From: Gamarada debralockiae
Lineage: Eukaryota > Ascomycota > Leotiomycetes > Helotiales > Hyphodiscaceae
Length of the DNA: 25,254 bases
Assembly (NCBI GenBank): GCA_002803225.1
Contig: NXFV01001301.1
Span: 1 to 25,254 of the forward strand
Direction: 5' to 3'
The position numbers and the translations under genes are program-made. The notes beneath the pieces were generated by a model. It searched no databases and was not told the DNA's origin. It saw only the letters and a program-made list of their open reading frames with translations. This document shows, one piece after another, positions 10,601 to 19,820 of this stretch. Position 1 is the first letter of the stretch. Every line of letters starts with the position of its first letter.

Positions 10601-13600
10601 TTATTAACTACTTTAAAGTCAAATATATCCTTATTATTACTAAGAAAACTAAGTAAACTTAAGAAAGCTTTATTAAAATACTTTAATATTATTATAATTT
10701 AATAATTAAAAAAAAATTATTTTAAAATTTTATAAAGCAAACAATATTTATTTTAAAATATAAAAATAACTAAAACTTAATAGCTTAAGCCTCTTTTTTA
10801 ATTAAAGCAAGGGAAAAAGCTAAAATTATATAGTATAACACAAAACTATTATATAAAACTAAGCTAATATAAAGAATAAGATTTTATATTAAATAATTTT
10901 AATACTTAAGATTTTAGTTTTAATAATTAAATATAGCTCTTTTATTATAAAAGTATACTTTAATTTAATATAAAAGACTAAGTTATTAAATAACCTTCCT
11001 ATATATACTTAGTCTTTAATAATAAACAAAGTATAATAAATTTAAATATTACTTCCTTTAAAATTACTAAGATTACCTTATATTAAAGTAAAGGGTATAT
11101 CCCTTACTTAAGTGCCCCCTTCTTATTTAAAGGAGTATAATTAATAGGTTAACAATATATATATATATAATACTATCATTTAACTTTATTAATCTTTAAA
11201 TCTATAATTATAAACTAAACTAATAAAGGTAGTTTAACTTTATCTTAACTTTTAAAGATTATATCTAATATTATAAAATTTTATACTTAAACCTCTTTAA
11301 ATTATTAAAGCTACTTAAGCTATAATAAGGATAATGTCTAGTGGTCTACTATATTTAATGGCAGGCTAGGCCCTATAGTAATTGGTATAGCTTATAGCAA
11401 TATATATTATAAAAGATTAAACTATAAAATTAAAGTCTTTAACTTAACTAATTTAATAATAACTATTACTATTATAGACAATAGCTATAGAAGTATATTA
11501 CCTTACTTTTATACTTCTTAAGACTTATAGTATTACTTAAATGCTTACATTATAATAATTAAGGAAAGCTTAAATATAAGAGTATTTAAGGCCTTTTTAC
11601 TTTAAAGTACTAAGTTTTGTATAATGACTAGGACCTAGTGAATAGCCTTACTTATAGTAAATATTAATGTTAACTCCTCTTATCAAGATATAAATATAAA
11701 GGGATCTTACTAGTTAAACTTAACTATTACCCTTTAAAAGTAAAAGCTAATTATTAAGTGTATTATAATTAAGATATTTTTTTAAATTAAACTCTTAAAT
11801 TACTTTAAGTAAAATAGTCTATTTATACTAAGCAACTTCTTAAAATTAAAGAGCTTAATAACTCAATCTCTTATAATACTAAAGATATAGTGCTATAATT
11901 CCTATATTTATATTATAGCGTTTGCTATAATAATAGTTAAGTCAACTAAAAAGGGCAATCTTAAGTTATACCATATTAAAGGCTTATTACTCTCACAATT
12001 ACTAACCTTAGTAGGCAAAGGATTTACTTATTGTACTACATAATATATTAGCTATAATATAGCCTTCCTATTATGTCTACTTATTTATAGTAAAGCTTAG
12101 ATATCTAAGAACTAATAATTAAGAAATTTAAGGATAACTTTATAAGTATAATAATATATAGTATTGTCTAGCGCTATTAAAAACTTTAACTAGTAGTATT
12201 AACAACTATTAGCCTTAAGATCTATTCCCTTTAAAGTATTTAAGTAGAACAACTACTTAATATTAGTTACTAATCAAGGGAATAAAAGCTCGACTAAAGC
12301 GTTCTAGTTAACTAACTAGACTACTTGCTTATTATTACATAGTCGTAAAATCCACTTTAGTACTTTATTAATAATATTAAACTAAAACTAATCTTATAAT
12401 TAGTAAAATATCTATATAAATAATAATGCCTATTTTAAGGCTAAACTTATATTATTAATGTAGTATACTACAAGCTCTGCCCAAAGGAAGACGTTAAAGG
12501 TAGTATAGCCAATTATTATATAGTACTAGTCTATAATTATAGCCTGCCATATCTCATTCCTCTATAATATAACAAGTTAATATATAAAAAATTTAAATTA
12601 TTTACTTAGCCTTAGTAAAGCTAGTATTTCCTCTATGACTTTAGAAGCACTTCTTTAGAAGAGGGTTATATTAGATTTAGCAAGTGTAGCTAGTTTTATT
12701 TAAACCTATATATAACTATTTAATAATATATAATTATATTAATTAATATAAAGCTTAATCTTAAGTTATTATAAAAGTTTATTTAAAGAAAAGTTAATAA
12801 TATAAAACTATAACTTTATAAGTAGTTTAACTTACTTAAATTATAAATATCACTAATTTACTAGCGCTCTTTACTCTTAAAGATCTTTAGCCACTTATTA
12901 TTTTATATTAAAAATATCTTTAATACCTTAACTTAATATTATCTTAAGATAATCTTAGCCTTTTAGCTATTTATTATTATTTATTTATAAAACAAAGGCT
13001 ATAGCCTTAAGTTACTTTTAGGCTAGCCTAAAGTATTATTATTTATTAAATTATAATACAATTACATTCTTTAAAGTTACGCTTTAGTGCAATTAACTAT
13101 AAGGTAATGATTATTAGTCTCTTGTTAAAGCCTTTCCCCTTTAAATATTTAATATAAAGTTTAAATATACTTCTTATTAACTAATTAATTATTACTTACA
13201 CTTTAAGAAAAAGTAAGAATATTAATTAGGAATTTAATAATATAAAGGCAATATAATTTAATAAGCTTATATATTAACTTTGAATTAACTAAGCTTTTAA
13301 TTAATTTGTTTTGCACTAAACTACTAGTCTTATTAGTTTAGTAACATTTAACTACTTAAACCAATATTATAATAGTATTTATAATAATTAAAAAAATAAT
13401 ACTTTAATTAAAAAGAGTAAGACTAAGTAATAAGCTTAATAAAACTAAAAAATAATAAAAAAAGGTAATTAAAAAAATAATAAAAGAGTAATATAAAATA
13501 AATATCTAAACTTAAGCTACTATTTCTAGCTAATATATTTTGCCCTTATAAGAAAGAGGCTTTATAGCCCTTAAAATATATTTATTTTATTAAGTTATCT

Positions 13601-13740
13601 TATCTTATAAGTTAAAGACTATTTTATAATCTTGTTAAGAACTACTATATTTATACTAAAAACTATTATATTTAATATTAATAAAATATAAATGATTTTT
13701 AAGTCTTACTTTATAGTATAAAGGTTTACTTATTAATGTA
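7693..13740. other. Six-kilobase AT-rich, RIP-type repeat desert
   Basis: From about 7915 the sequence is almost entirely A/T with TTAA, TATTAA, AAAGTTAAAG and CTTAAG words, stops in every frame and long A or T runs. This is what RIP leaves of transposable elements. Short less-mutated islands remain, notably 9580-9730, where AGCGCTAT/ATAGCGC words recur four times, and 11330-11400. A minus-strand frame between about 12100 and 12700 looks vaguely protein-like between stops, but I could not assign it to reverse transcriptase, integrase or transposase. The desert is probably one or more nested dead elements whose class is not determinable by eye. Confidence 0.7.
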
Positions 13741-13935
13741 AATTCTTGCCTTATAAGGTAAAGACTTATATACTTAATATTATAAGTTAATTCTTACCTT
13801 ATAAGGTAAAGACTTGTGTACTTAATATTATAAGTTAATTCTTGCCCTATAGGGCAAAAAACTTGTACACCTAATATTATAGGTTAGTTCTTGCCTTATG
13901 GGGCAAAGACTTATAGAATAATAATAAATTTTACG
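13741..13935. repeat. 48-bp tandem array with a palindromic core, four copies
   Basis: Copies start at 13741, 13789, 13837 and 13886 (period 48, 48, 49). Each has a 16-bp inverted-repeat core: TTGCCTTATAAGGTAA, TTACCTTATAAGGTAA, TTGCCCTATAGGGCAA (a perfect palindrome, 13842-13857) and TTGCCTTATGGGGCAA. The cores are followed by a CTTNTNNACNTAATATTATA-type tail. Differences between copies are nearly all C/T or G/A transitions, so copies 1 and 2 look like RIP-mutated forms of copy 3. Weaker copies may precede it (near 13600 and 13697), and a core-like GCCCTATAGGG recurs at 13951. Confidence 0.88.
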
Positions 13936-13999
13936 TCTCTTTTTTTTTTTGCCCTATAGGGTAGCATTTGGTCACTTTAACCCAAGACCTAAGACCTTA

Positions 14000-14017
14000 C
14001 CTATACTATAGTATAGG
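14000..14017. repeat. 18-bp perfect palindrome at the edge of the AT-rich block
   Basis: CCTATACTATAGTATAGG equals its own reverse complement. It lies where base composition changes from the AT desert to more normal DNA, so it may mark a repeat-element boundary. No matching terminus was found by eye at the other side. Confidence 0.85.
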
Positions 14018-14689
14018 ACAAGCGCTCGTGGTTTTAGCGACAACTATTGATTATACCCCTTGAGTACATTTTTATATTAACTACCCTTTAAAAAGAATAT
14101 TAATAGCTACGCAAATTATAATGTAGTCTAATTAACAAGAAATACTTATTAATTAAGTTCTTATAGTATCGGTCGCATTATTAAAGCCAGTTTTTTTGCT
14201 GTAATAGCTTTGATATACTAAGGATAACGAATATAGTAAGGGTAAGATTATTAAACATTTTAAGTAAAGTGACTTGGAATTTGTGATAACTTAATAAAAT
14301 AAAGTCTTATATATTAAAGACTCTAAAGAAGTATAATATTATATAAAAATACTAAGCTAAGGAAGGAAAGAAAAGGTTTTAAAAGTATACAACTTAATAT
14401 AATTAAAGGGGGCGCCGCTAAAGTACTTAGCCTTACCCCTTTGCGCATTAGTGTAGTTCTTCTTTCTTTTTTTTAACTTTTCACCTTGATTGCAAAAGCC
14501 TTTTAGACTCCCTTTAATAGCAATGTAGAATCCTTGGCCACGCAATTCTATATCTAGTCTTTAAAAGGGATAAACTTAAGAGCTTATAAACTAATCTTGC
14601 CCCTTAGATATAAAAGATAAATCCCTAGCCTTAGGGTTCTATTATATATAAAGTAAAAAAATTAAGTGATATTTGCTAAAACTCTTGTA
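14018..14689. other. Gene-free segment
   Basis: Moderately AT-rich DNA with a normal-composition patch at 14405-14560. A minus-strand open frame of about 60 codons exists there, but it has no motif and is preceded by no promoter-like tract. Nothing else can be supported. Confidence 0.45.
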
Positions 14690-15076
14690 TGAGGTTATAA
14701 AGCAATAAGATAGTAAGGTAGTAAGGTATAATAAAATAAAAAAATAAAAGGTAAAATAATATAAGATATAAGGAAATAAGGAAATAAGGAAATAAGGAAA
14801 TAAGGAAATAAGGAAATAAGGAAATAAGGAAATAAGGAAATGAGGTATAGAGGTATAAAGGCATAAGGCAAAATAATATAAGGCATAAGGAAATGAGGTA
14901 GTAGCCTAAGGCCGTAGCATTAAGGCAAAATAATAAAGACGAAATAAAGAAGTGAGGAAATAAGGCATAAAGTATAATGTGAGGCATAAGGAAATAAAGA
15001 AATGAGGAAATGAGAAAAATAAGGAAGTAAGGAAAATAAGGAAATGAGGCACTAGCCTAAGGCTACAAACTCAAGG
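14690..15076. repeat. Purine-rich minisatellite with a perfect AGGAAATA core
   Basis: The core at 14771-14841 is almost nine uninterrupted copies of the 8-bp unit AGGAAATA. It is flanked on both sides by looser variants (AAGGCATA, AAATGAGG, AGGTATAG), so that almost 390 bases of the plus strand are A/G-rich with very little C. An open minus-strand frame through it (14676-14987) is only the translation of the repeat into Phe/Leu/Ile/Ser/Tyr and is not a gene. Confidence 0.92.
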
Positions 15077-16384
15077 CAGTAAAAGTCGGAGAGTCGGCAA
15101 CTAGCAAAGCTTGGACCACTTTTCCTTATTTTTTTCCTCAAATTTCCTCAAACCCCTAACCCAGGTGCGAAGCTTCTATTCTCACACGTTTACAGGGGTC
15201 TGTTAAATATAAAGACTAATAGCTGAAGATCGAGAAGTTCTTTAGTTACAAGAGGTTTATATATAAGTCCCTCACTAGTATCGTTATTAGTGTACAAGGG
15301 CCCCTTATGACCTCAACCCTTAGCTTTCGGGTCGTTATAATAGTAAGGTAGTTGCTAGGTTTTAATCTCCTGGGGCTTACGAACTTTACTTTTCGTATGT
15401 AAGTAGTTTGCTTAGAATCTATTTCTGGAACATGACGTAACGCTTACAAAGGGAAGAAAACTAAAACTTTTCAAATTTGAATGATTTGTCTTCAGTACTG
15501 TACAGTATAGAAAAGATAAAACTAACGTCTATCCCTACGTACTGAAAAAACCAGTATACTGAAAAAACTTTATAGTTTAGAGGTTTTAAATCCTTACTAT
15601 ATAAACATATAAAGCTATAATATGTTTACTATTGTTCTGTAGCTATTTCTTTACAAGGCCTTGACTTATAAGTAGAAAATTACTATACTTTGGTTATACT
15701 GTCGATCGTCCTGTTGAGAGCGTTAAAAGCTGCTGTAACTATTACCCCCTGCTTTATTATAATTATTAGCCTGTCCCTGGAATTCAGGGCCGTGGTACAG
15801 AGCTTCTATTAAGTTCAAAGATAGCTCTAAGGTTTGAAGATACGGAGTATAAAGAAACCTGCCTGCCGGATTTATCCGGACTAAAGTAAGAGGACAAAAC
15901 GCCAAGCAACTTAATAAGCGAGGAAGGATTTATCGCTTACCTAACATTGTATTCATAACCACGCTAGTCGTTTCATTACGCATTTTTTTATATGTCACGT
16001 GAAAGTATGGCATTCCTTTAGAAAGTTTCCACAAGTAGTTGCGTGTCTGCTTTCGTATGGAGCTGCCACTCAATCGTTCTAATCCTCATCTCATCTCTAT
16101 ACTGGTAATAAGGTAATGCCCCGAATCGGATAACCATGGCCATATTTTCCTTGATATATCACCTACTTTCGAAATAGTCTAGACAGCCGCCATGATCTTC
16201 GGCTGGCCTGGTGCGCTCATGGCGATGTACAACCACGCAATGCTGCGAGGCTGTCGCTGAGGCGTACGAGCATAACCTCGACCTAACCTGTACTTCTACC
16301 TCAACGAATGCATGCATATCGACCCTGCGAGGACTATTCACCGGCATCTTTCGTTCAGACATTCTTTCAGATCCTGTCTGAGTA
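15077..16384. other. Gene-poor stretch upstream of the HET relic
   Basis: Mixed-composition DNA. I note a 12-bp perfect palindrome TACTGTACAGTA at 15496-15507, a 17-bp-spaced repeat of TACTGAAAAAAC at 15540 and 15557, and a TCACGTGA word at 15995-16002. A 60-codon minus-strand frame at 15723-15905 has no recognisable motif. 16000-16384 has normal, gene-like composition and is probably the old 5' region of the HET relic. Confidence 0.45.
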
Positions 16385-16492
16385 ATGCGCCTACTACATT
16401 ACAACAACGATGGCGAGTTCAGCCTGACACAATTCTTCGACGACATCCCCCGAGATGCGATACCCTCACACACATGGGGACCGGAGGAGTGA
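16385..16492 (+). pseudogene. N-terminal relic of a HET-domain (heterokaryon incompatibility) gene
   Basis: ATG at 16385 opens 35 codons beginning MRLLHYNNDGEFSLTQFF and ending DAIPSHTWGPEE, then TGA at 16490-16492. This is the characteristic start of fungal HET proteins, where a strand-and-Thr/Phe segment leads into (Y/D)AILSHTWG; the usual Leu is Pro here. Intact HET proteins are several hundred residues long and trigger cell death on non-self recognition. After the stop, weak HET-like similarity may continue in shifting frames to about 16680 (for example IDPSHLDQLQ near 16632-16661), suggesting stop plus indels. The piece lies tail-to-tail with the MFS gene. Unlike the dead genes to the left it is not AT-biased, so its loss need not be due to RIP. 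Confidence 0.7.
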
Positions 16493-16781
16493 GCGCACGG
16501 GAGATATTATCGAGCAGTGCGACTTTTGACTTCGCAGTTGGTAAACAATGTCGGACTCAGTTGATCACAAACAAGGCATAAAAATATCACCTCTCAACGT
16601 CACTTCCAAAACTACATCTTGAACACAAGATAGATCCGAGTCACCTTGACCAACTGCAAGACGGGCACAAATTCCAAAAGCTACCCTGGTAGCGGTCTGG
16701 AAGGGGTAGAAGAGCTTCTATAAACATGAAGCCGGCACTGCCAACCGCCCAAGGGGCTTGGTCGCTCATTCTCTTAATTCA
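16493..16781. other. Convergent spacer between the HET relic and the MFS gene
   Basis: Normal-composition DNA holding the presumed decayed continuation of the HET gene and the 3' flank of the transporter gene, whose stop codon lies at 16784-16782 on the minus strand. No polyadenylation signal is certain. Confidence 0.4.
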
Positions 16782-18482
16782 TCAATCTGATTTCCCACCC
16801 ACCTTTCCTCCTTTCCTCAATCCGAAGAAAGTTACCACACAAACTAACCCCATAGCCGCAAACATAGTCCAGAACGCAGCTTTATACCCCTTTTCTAGAT
16901 CGCCATCTGCGTCGTGTGCAGTGACCGATGCAGCGATTGCAGCCGTGACAGCAAGTCCCACAGAGTTCCCGATTTGCGATACGGCATTGAATACACCACC
17001 TGCCAAGGATTGAGCTTCTCCTGGGTAGGCATTAGAGATGATGAGATTGGAGACTGTGAATAGAACATCAGGATGTAAGGGAGAAATGAGCATGGCAATG
17101 AACGCAGCATGCCAATAGGACCATGAAGGATTTATGACAGCCATGAGGAGTGGTGAAATGAGGTTCAAGGCTGCAGAGACGACGACTAGAGTTCGGACAT
17201 GGACCTTGTCAACCAGATAGCCGGTAACTATGTTGGTCGCCGCTCCTACAATTACCATAGGTAGAAAGCGAATGGACGTGTGTAGAGCAGATTCGCCTTG
17301 AACCTTTTGGAAGCTTGATTTGGTTAGCCTGAAGTCTTGAAGTGATGAAAGCATCGATGAAACCATATATATTACTTACAAGAGCGTGGAGAAGTATTGA
17401 AAAGCATTGAAAGTTGCCCAAGTGAAAAAGACCGCGACACAGGTTGAGGTAAAAGGACTATTCATCCAGAGGGAATTCGGGATCAACGCAGGCCTACCAA
17501 GGCGCTTTTGACGATCTACCCAGTAAACAAATGTCGGGATCAAAATAACGGCAACGACAAGGAGAACTATAACGTATGTCTCCTTGATATGCGAGTAACT
17601 GGCAGTTATGGCCCTAAACGACGTAAAGTCAGTACTACATTAAATCCCAGTTTCCATCCGGACTTACGCGAGGATATAGGATAGCAAGCCCAAAGAGGTG
17701 CTGATGCAAATGGCGCCTACCCAGTCGATATCGGTGGTTAATCTTCTCAGCTGAAAACCATCTTTCTTGTCAGATGGTAAGCCTAAGAGGCCTCCCACAA
17801 CAAGGAAAGCATTGATAATAGCGCTTATGTAGTACCCATACCGCCAACCAATTGTATTAGTAAATACGCCACCGAGGATCAGACCGACAGAGTAACCTAA
17901 TGGCTGGCCCATACCCATGCAGGCAAATCCGATATTACGCCATGTACCACGCTCAAAAGATGCTGTTGTGAGACTCACAGCACTCGGGAGGCACATGGCG
18001 ATAGCTACTCCCAACACGGTCCTGAATGCAATAAGCTGGTCGCCCGTCTGTGCAAGCCCGCATGCTAGGGTGAACATGGTATAGAGACAGGAGCCTGTCA
18101 GCCATACCTTTTTGGCCCCCACGACATCCGCTACTGATCCGAAGATCAGGAGGGTGCAGCCTGCAGTAAGTGCGTACACGGACGCAGGCCAAAGGAGGAG
18201 ATTGGATGGCAGTGAGAGATCCCGAGAAAGACGTGGGAGGGCAATTGTAAGAATTCCGGAACCCATAGTATTGAGGAAGGAGACACCGGTGAGGATGGTG
18301 ATGATGGCTATTCCCTTCAGACGTGGTGTGCTAGACGAAGTGCTGTAGTCCAGCTCTGTCTGATGGCCATCTTGTAGGGGCTCTGAGATGCCGACTTTAG
18401 TCTTGCCTGTGTTCGAACTTCCGCCGGGAATCCCATCGAGCTCTATTTCTGGCGTGATGGTGGTGGTGGTTGTGGTTGACAT
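16782..18482 (-). CDS. MFS transporter, DHA2 (14-TM drug:H+ antiporter) type
   Basis: Three exons on the minus strand: 18482-17668, 17613-17380 and 17313-16782, giving 526 residues, normal for this family. Intron 1 (17667-17614, 54 bp) starts GTAAGT and ends TTTAG. Intron 2 (17379-17314, 66 bp) starts GTAAGT, has GCTAACC as branch site and ends TCAAG; this choice restores STLFFQKVQG across the junction. The start ATG at 18482 has a good context (CACAATG). The N-terminal 50 residues are hydrophilic with a poly-Thr run and should be cytosolic. Then come helices with motif A GSVADVVGAKK (115-125), motif B-like FRTVLGVAIA (153-162) and a motif C-like Gly-rich stretch GMGQPLGYSVGLILGG (190-205), followed by further hydrophobic helices to a short basic tail (LRKGGKVGGKSD). 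The family exports drugs, toxins or secondary metabolites with proton antiport at the plasma membrane. The substrate is unknown. It is divergent from the KMO gene across a 1.3 kb shared region, so co-regulation is possible but not shown. Confidence 0.93.
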
Positions 18483-19183
18483 TGTGCTTCAGTCGACCAT
18501 TGGGTGAGAACGACACGGGGTGAGGCGAACAAAGAGTGTCGTGGCTTGAAGCACTCTTTTGGATGATTTAATATTCCAATTCTAAGGAAAGGACACGAAG
18601 CATCAGCATTATCATGTGACAGAGGCTGAAGGCTAAATAATTAACATGCAACTCCGACGTAAGCCGCTTCACCGCCATTCTTGCACCCTGTCGCGGTACA
18701 CCCCGGATAAATAATTCCACCCTTGAGGGTCTTCGCCACCTCGCTTACCATACAAAACCCTTGTCGGTGGAGCCTCCAGGGTTTTGCAGAACGCAGGGGG
18801 CCGAGAGGAGGCTTGCGAGGCGAGATGTCTTGCAACCTCGCGCCTTCATTTGTGACTTATGCTGCATCGTGGCACAGCAATTTCTCGAATCATTGGACTG
18901 CTCAGTACGGATGAGGCGCATTGAAGTGGAGGGATGGCAAGAAGTACTGTAACGATATTTCCTGGCTGCGGAGGACAAGGGTTGGATGCAACCCTGACGG
19001 CCTCGGCCCGCAGGAGCGTTGGCGAACGGGGCCACCGCGCGGAGCGGATACGCAGTTCCCGAGAACGTTAGCAATACGACATCAGAATTTTACTTCGTAT
19101 ATGCGGTATTTATTACTTTGGTATCCGGCGTGTAAAAAGTATCTTCCACCAAGCTTTCTAGAAGTTTCCAAGCTAGCAAGGAG
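18483..19183. other. Shared upstream region of the MFS and KMO genes, with a GC-rich stretch
   Basis: 18483-18640 is the likely promoter of the transporter. 18650-19080 is conspicuously GC-rich and CpG-containing, unlike anything else in the window. It holds a hairpin with a perfect 9-bp stem (CAAAACCCT at 18753-18761 pairing with AGGGTTTTG at 18778-18786). A 109-codon minus-strand frame (19074-18745) crosses it without any motif I recognise. It may be a non-RIPed dispersed repeat or a regulatory region; I cannot decide from the sequence. Confidence 0.45.
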
Positions 19184-19483
19184 TTTACAACGGGTACGAT
19201 TAAAAGGGCGACCATTAGTGCCAACGCTAAGGTACAAAATTACTGAAACGTATACAAAATAAATATTAATTTGAATTCTTAAATTATTGTCATTAGATAA
19301 ATAATAAAATTAATTTTATTTATTTCTGTTGTTATTTAAAGTCGTACTTTTACTACTATTATGATACGAACTGATTTTTGATTTTCATTAAGTCAAGTCG
19401 TTTTTGTATTTAAAAGCAGCATGTTCCATTTTTTTGGTATGTTCGCGCTAATGGTCGCCCTTTTAATCGTATCCTTTACAACG
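19184..19483. mobile_element. MITE with ~29-bp terminal inverted repeats and 9-bp target duplication (Mutator-like)
   Basis: The element spans 19193-19474 (282 bp). The left end reads GG-TACGATTAAAAGGGCGACC..., and the right end read on the other strand gives GGATACGATTAAAAGGGCGA.... The match then continues through CATTAG to about 29 bases, with one extra A and one or two mismatches. Both ends are flanked by the identical 9-bp direct repeat TTTACAACG (19184-19192 and 19475-19483). A 9-bp duplication and G-starting long inverted repeats are hallmarks of Mutator-like elements. The interior is AT-rich and too short for a transposase, so it would depend on an enzyme made elsewhere. A shorter reading with TA duplications just outside CGATTAAAAGG (Tc1/mariner style) is possible but leaves the 9-bp repeat unexplained. 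It sits in the KMO upstream region. Confidence 0.85.
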
Positions 19484-19820
19484 TATCAGGCTAAAATAAG
19501 TAATATAGCGAGGTCGGGGGGTTCTGGGCTGGCACAGACCAGAAAGTAAACAGAGACACCCTTTCGCATCCTAATTTCGCTACATTATTTCAGTCAGATA
19601 CGTTGTAGTCTCGTAAGGATATCAAAACGTTCACCATGTGGTTGAAACGTGCTCTAATTGGACTAAATACGGTCCTTCGTGTGGACATTCAAGGGTTACG
19701 TGTGATTTGGTCTTAAAAAGATTCTGACTTTCTCCTGCCTTCTTGCTCAGTTGCAAAAGTCATTCCTCTTTCCTTTCTTTTCTGTTTCGGTCTTTGTTAC
19801 TATCAAAGAGGATTAGCATC
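19484..19820 (+). promoter_or_regulatory. Proximal promoter and 5' leader of the KMO gene
   Basis: Between the MITE and the KMO start codon. The last 80 bases are a C/T-rich tract (TTCCTCTTTCCTTTCTTTTC near 19763-19783), typical of ascomycete core promoters, followed by AGCATCATGA at the start. No TATA box or known operator is certain. Confidence 0.5.

Noticed and set aside
12100..12700. Minus-strand transposase or reverse-transcriptase remnant
   Set aside because: Some stretches look protein-like between stops, but no diagnostic motif could be identified, so no class is claimed.
13741..13935. CRISPR-like regular repeats
   Set aside because: The organism is a fungus, and the repeats are contiguous tandem copies without unique spacers.
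14676..14987. 103-codon hydrophobic minus-strand frame resembling a membrane protein
   Set aside because: The hydrophobicity is an artefact of translating the GGAAATAA minisatellite (Phe-Leu-Ile-Ser-Leu-Phe-Pro-Tyr).
16159..16362. Minus-strand 67-codon frame next to the HET relic
   Set aside because: No motif, and it overlaps the likely 5' region of the HET gene on the other strand.
16726..17013. 95-codon plus-strand frame
   Set aside because: It is antisense to the third exon of the MFS gene.
18745..19074. 109-codon minus-strand frame as a real gene
   Set aside because: The GC-rich composition makes long frames likely by chance; no motif, no intron, no promoter-like tract. Kept only as an observation.
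19195..19471. Tc1/mariner reading of the MITE with TA duplications
   Set aside because: TA flanks the core inverted repeats, but this ignores the extended GG ends and the exact 9-bp direct repeat, which fit a Mutator-like element better.
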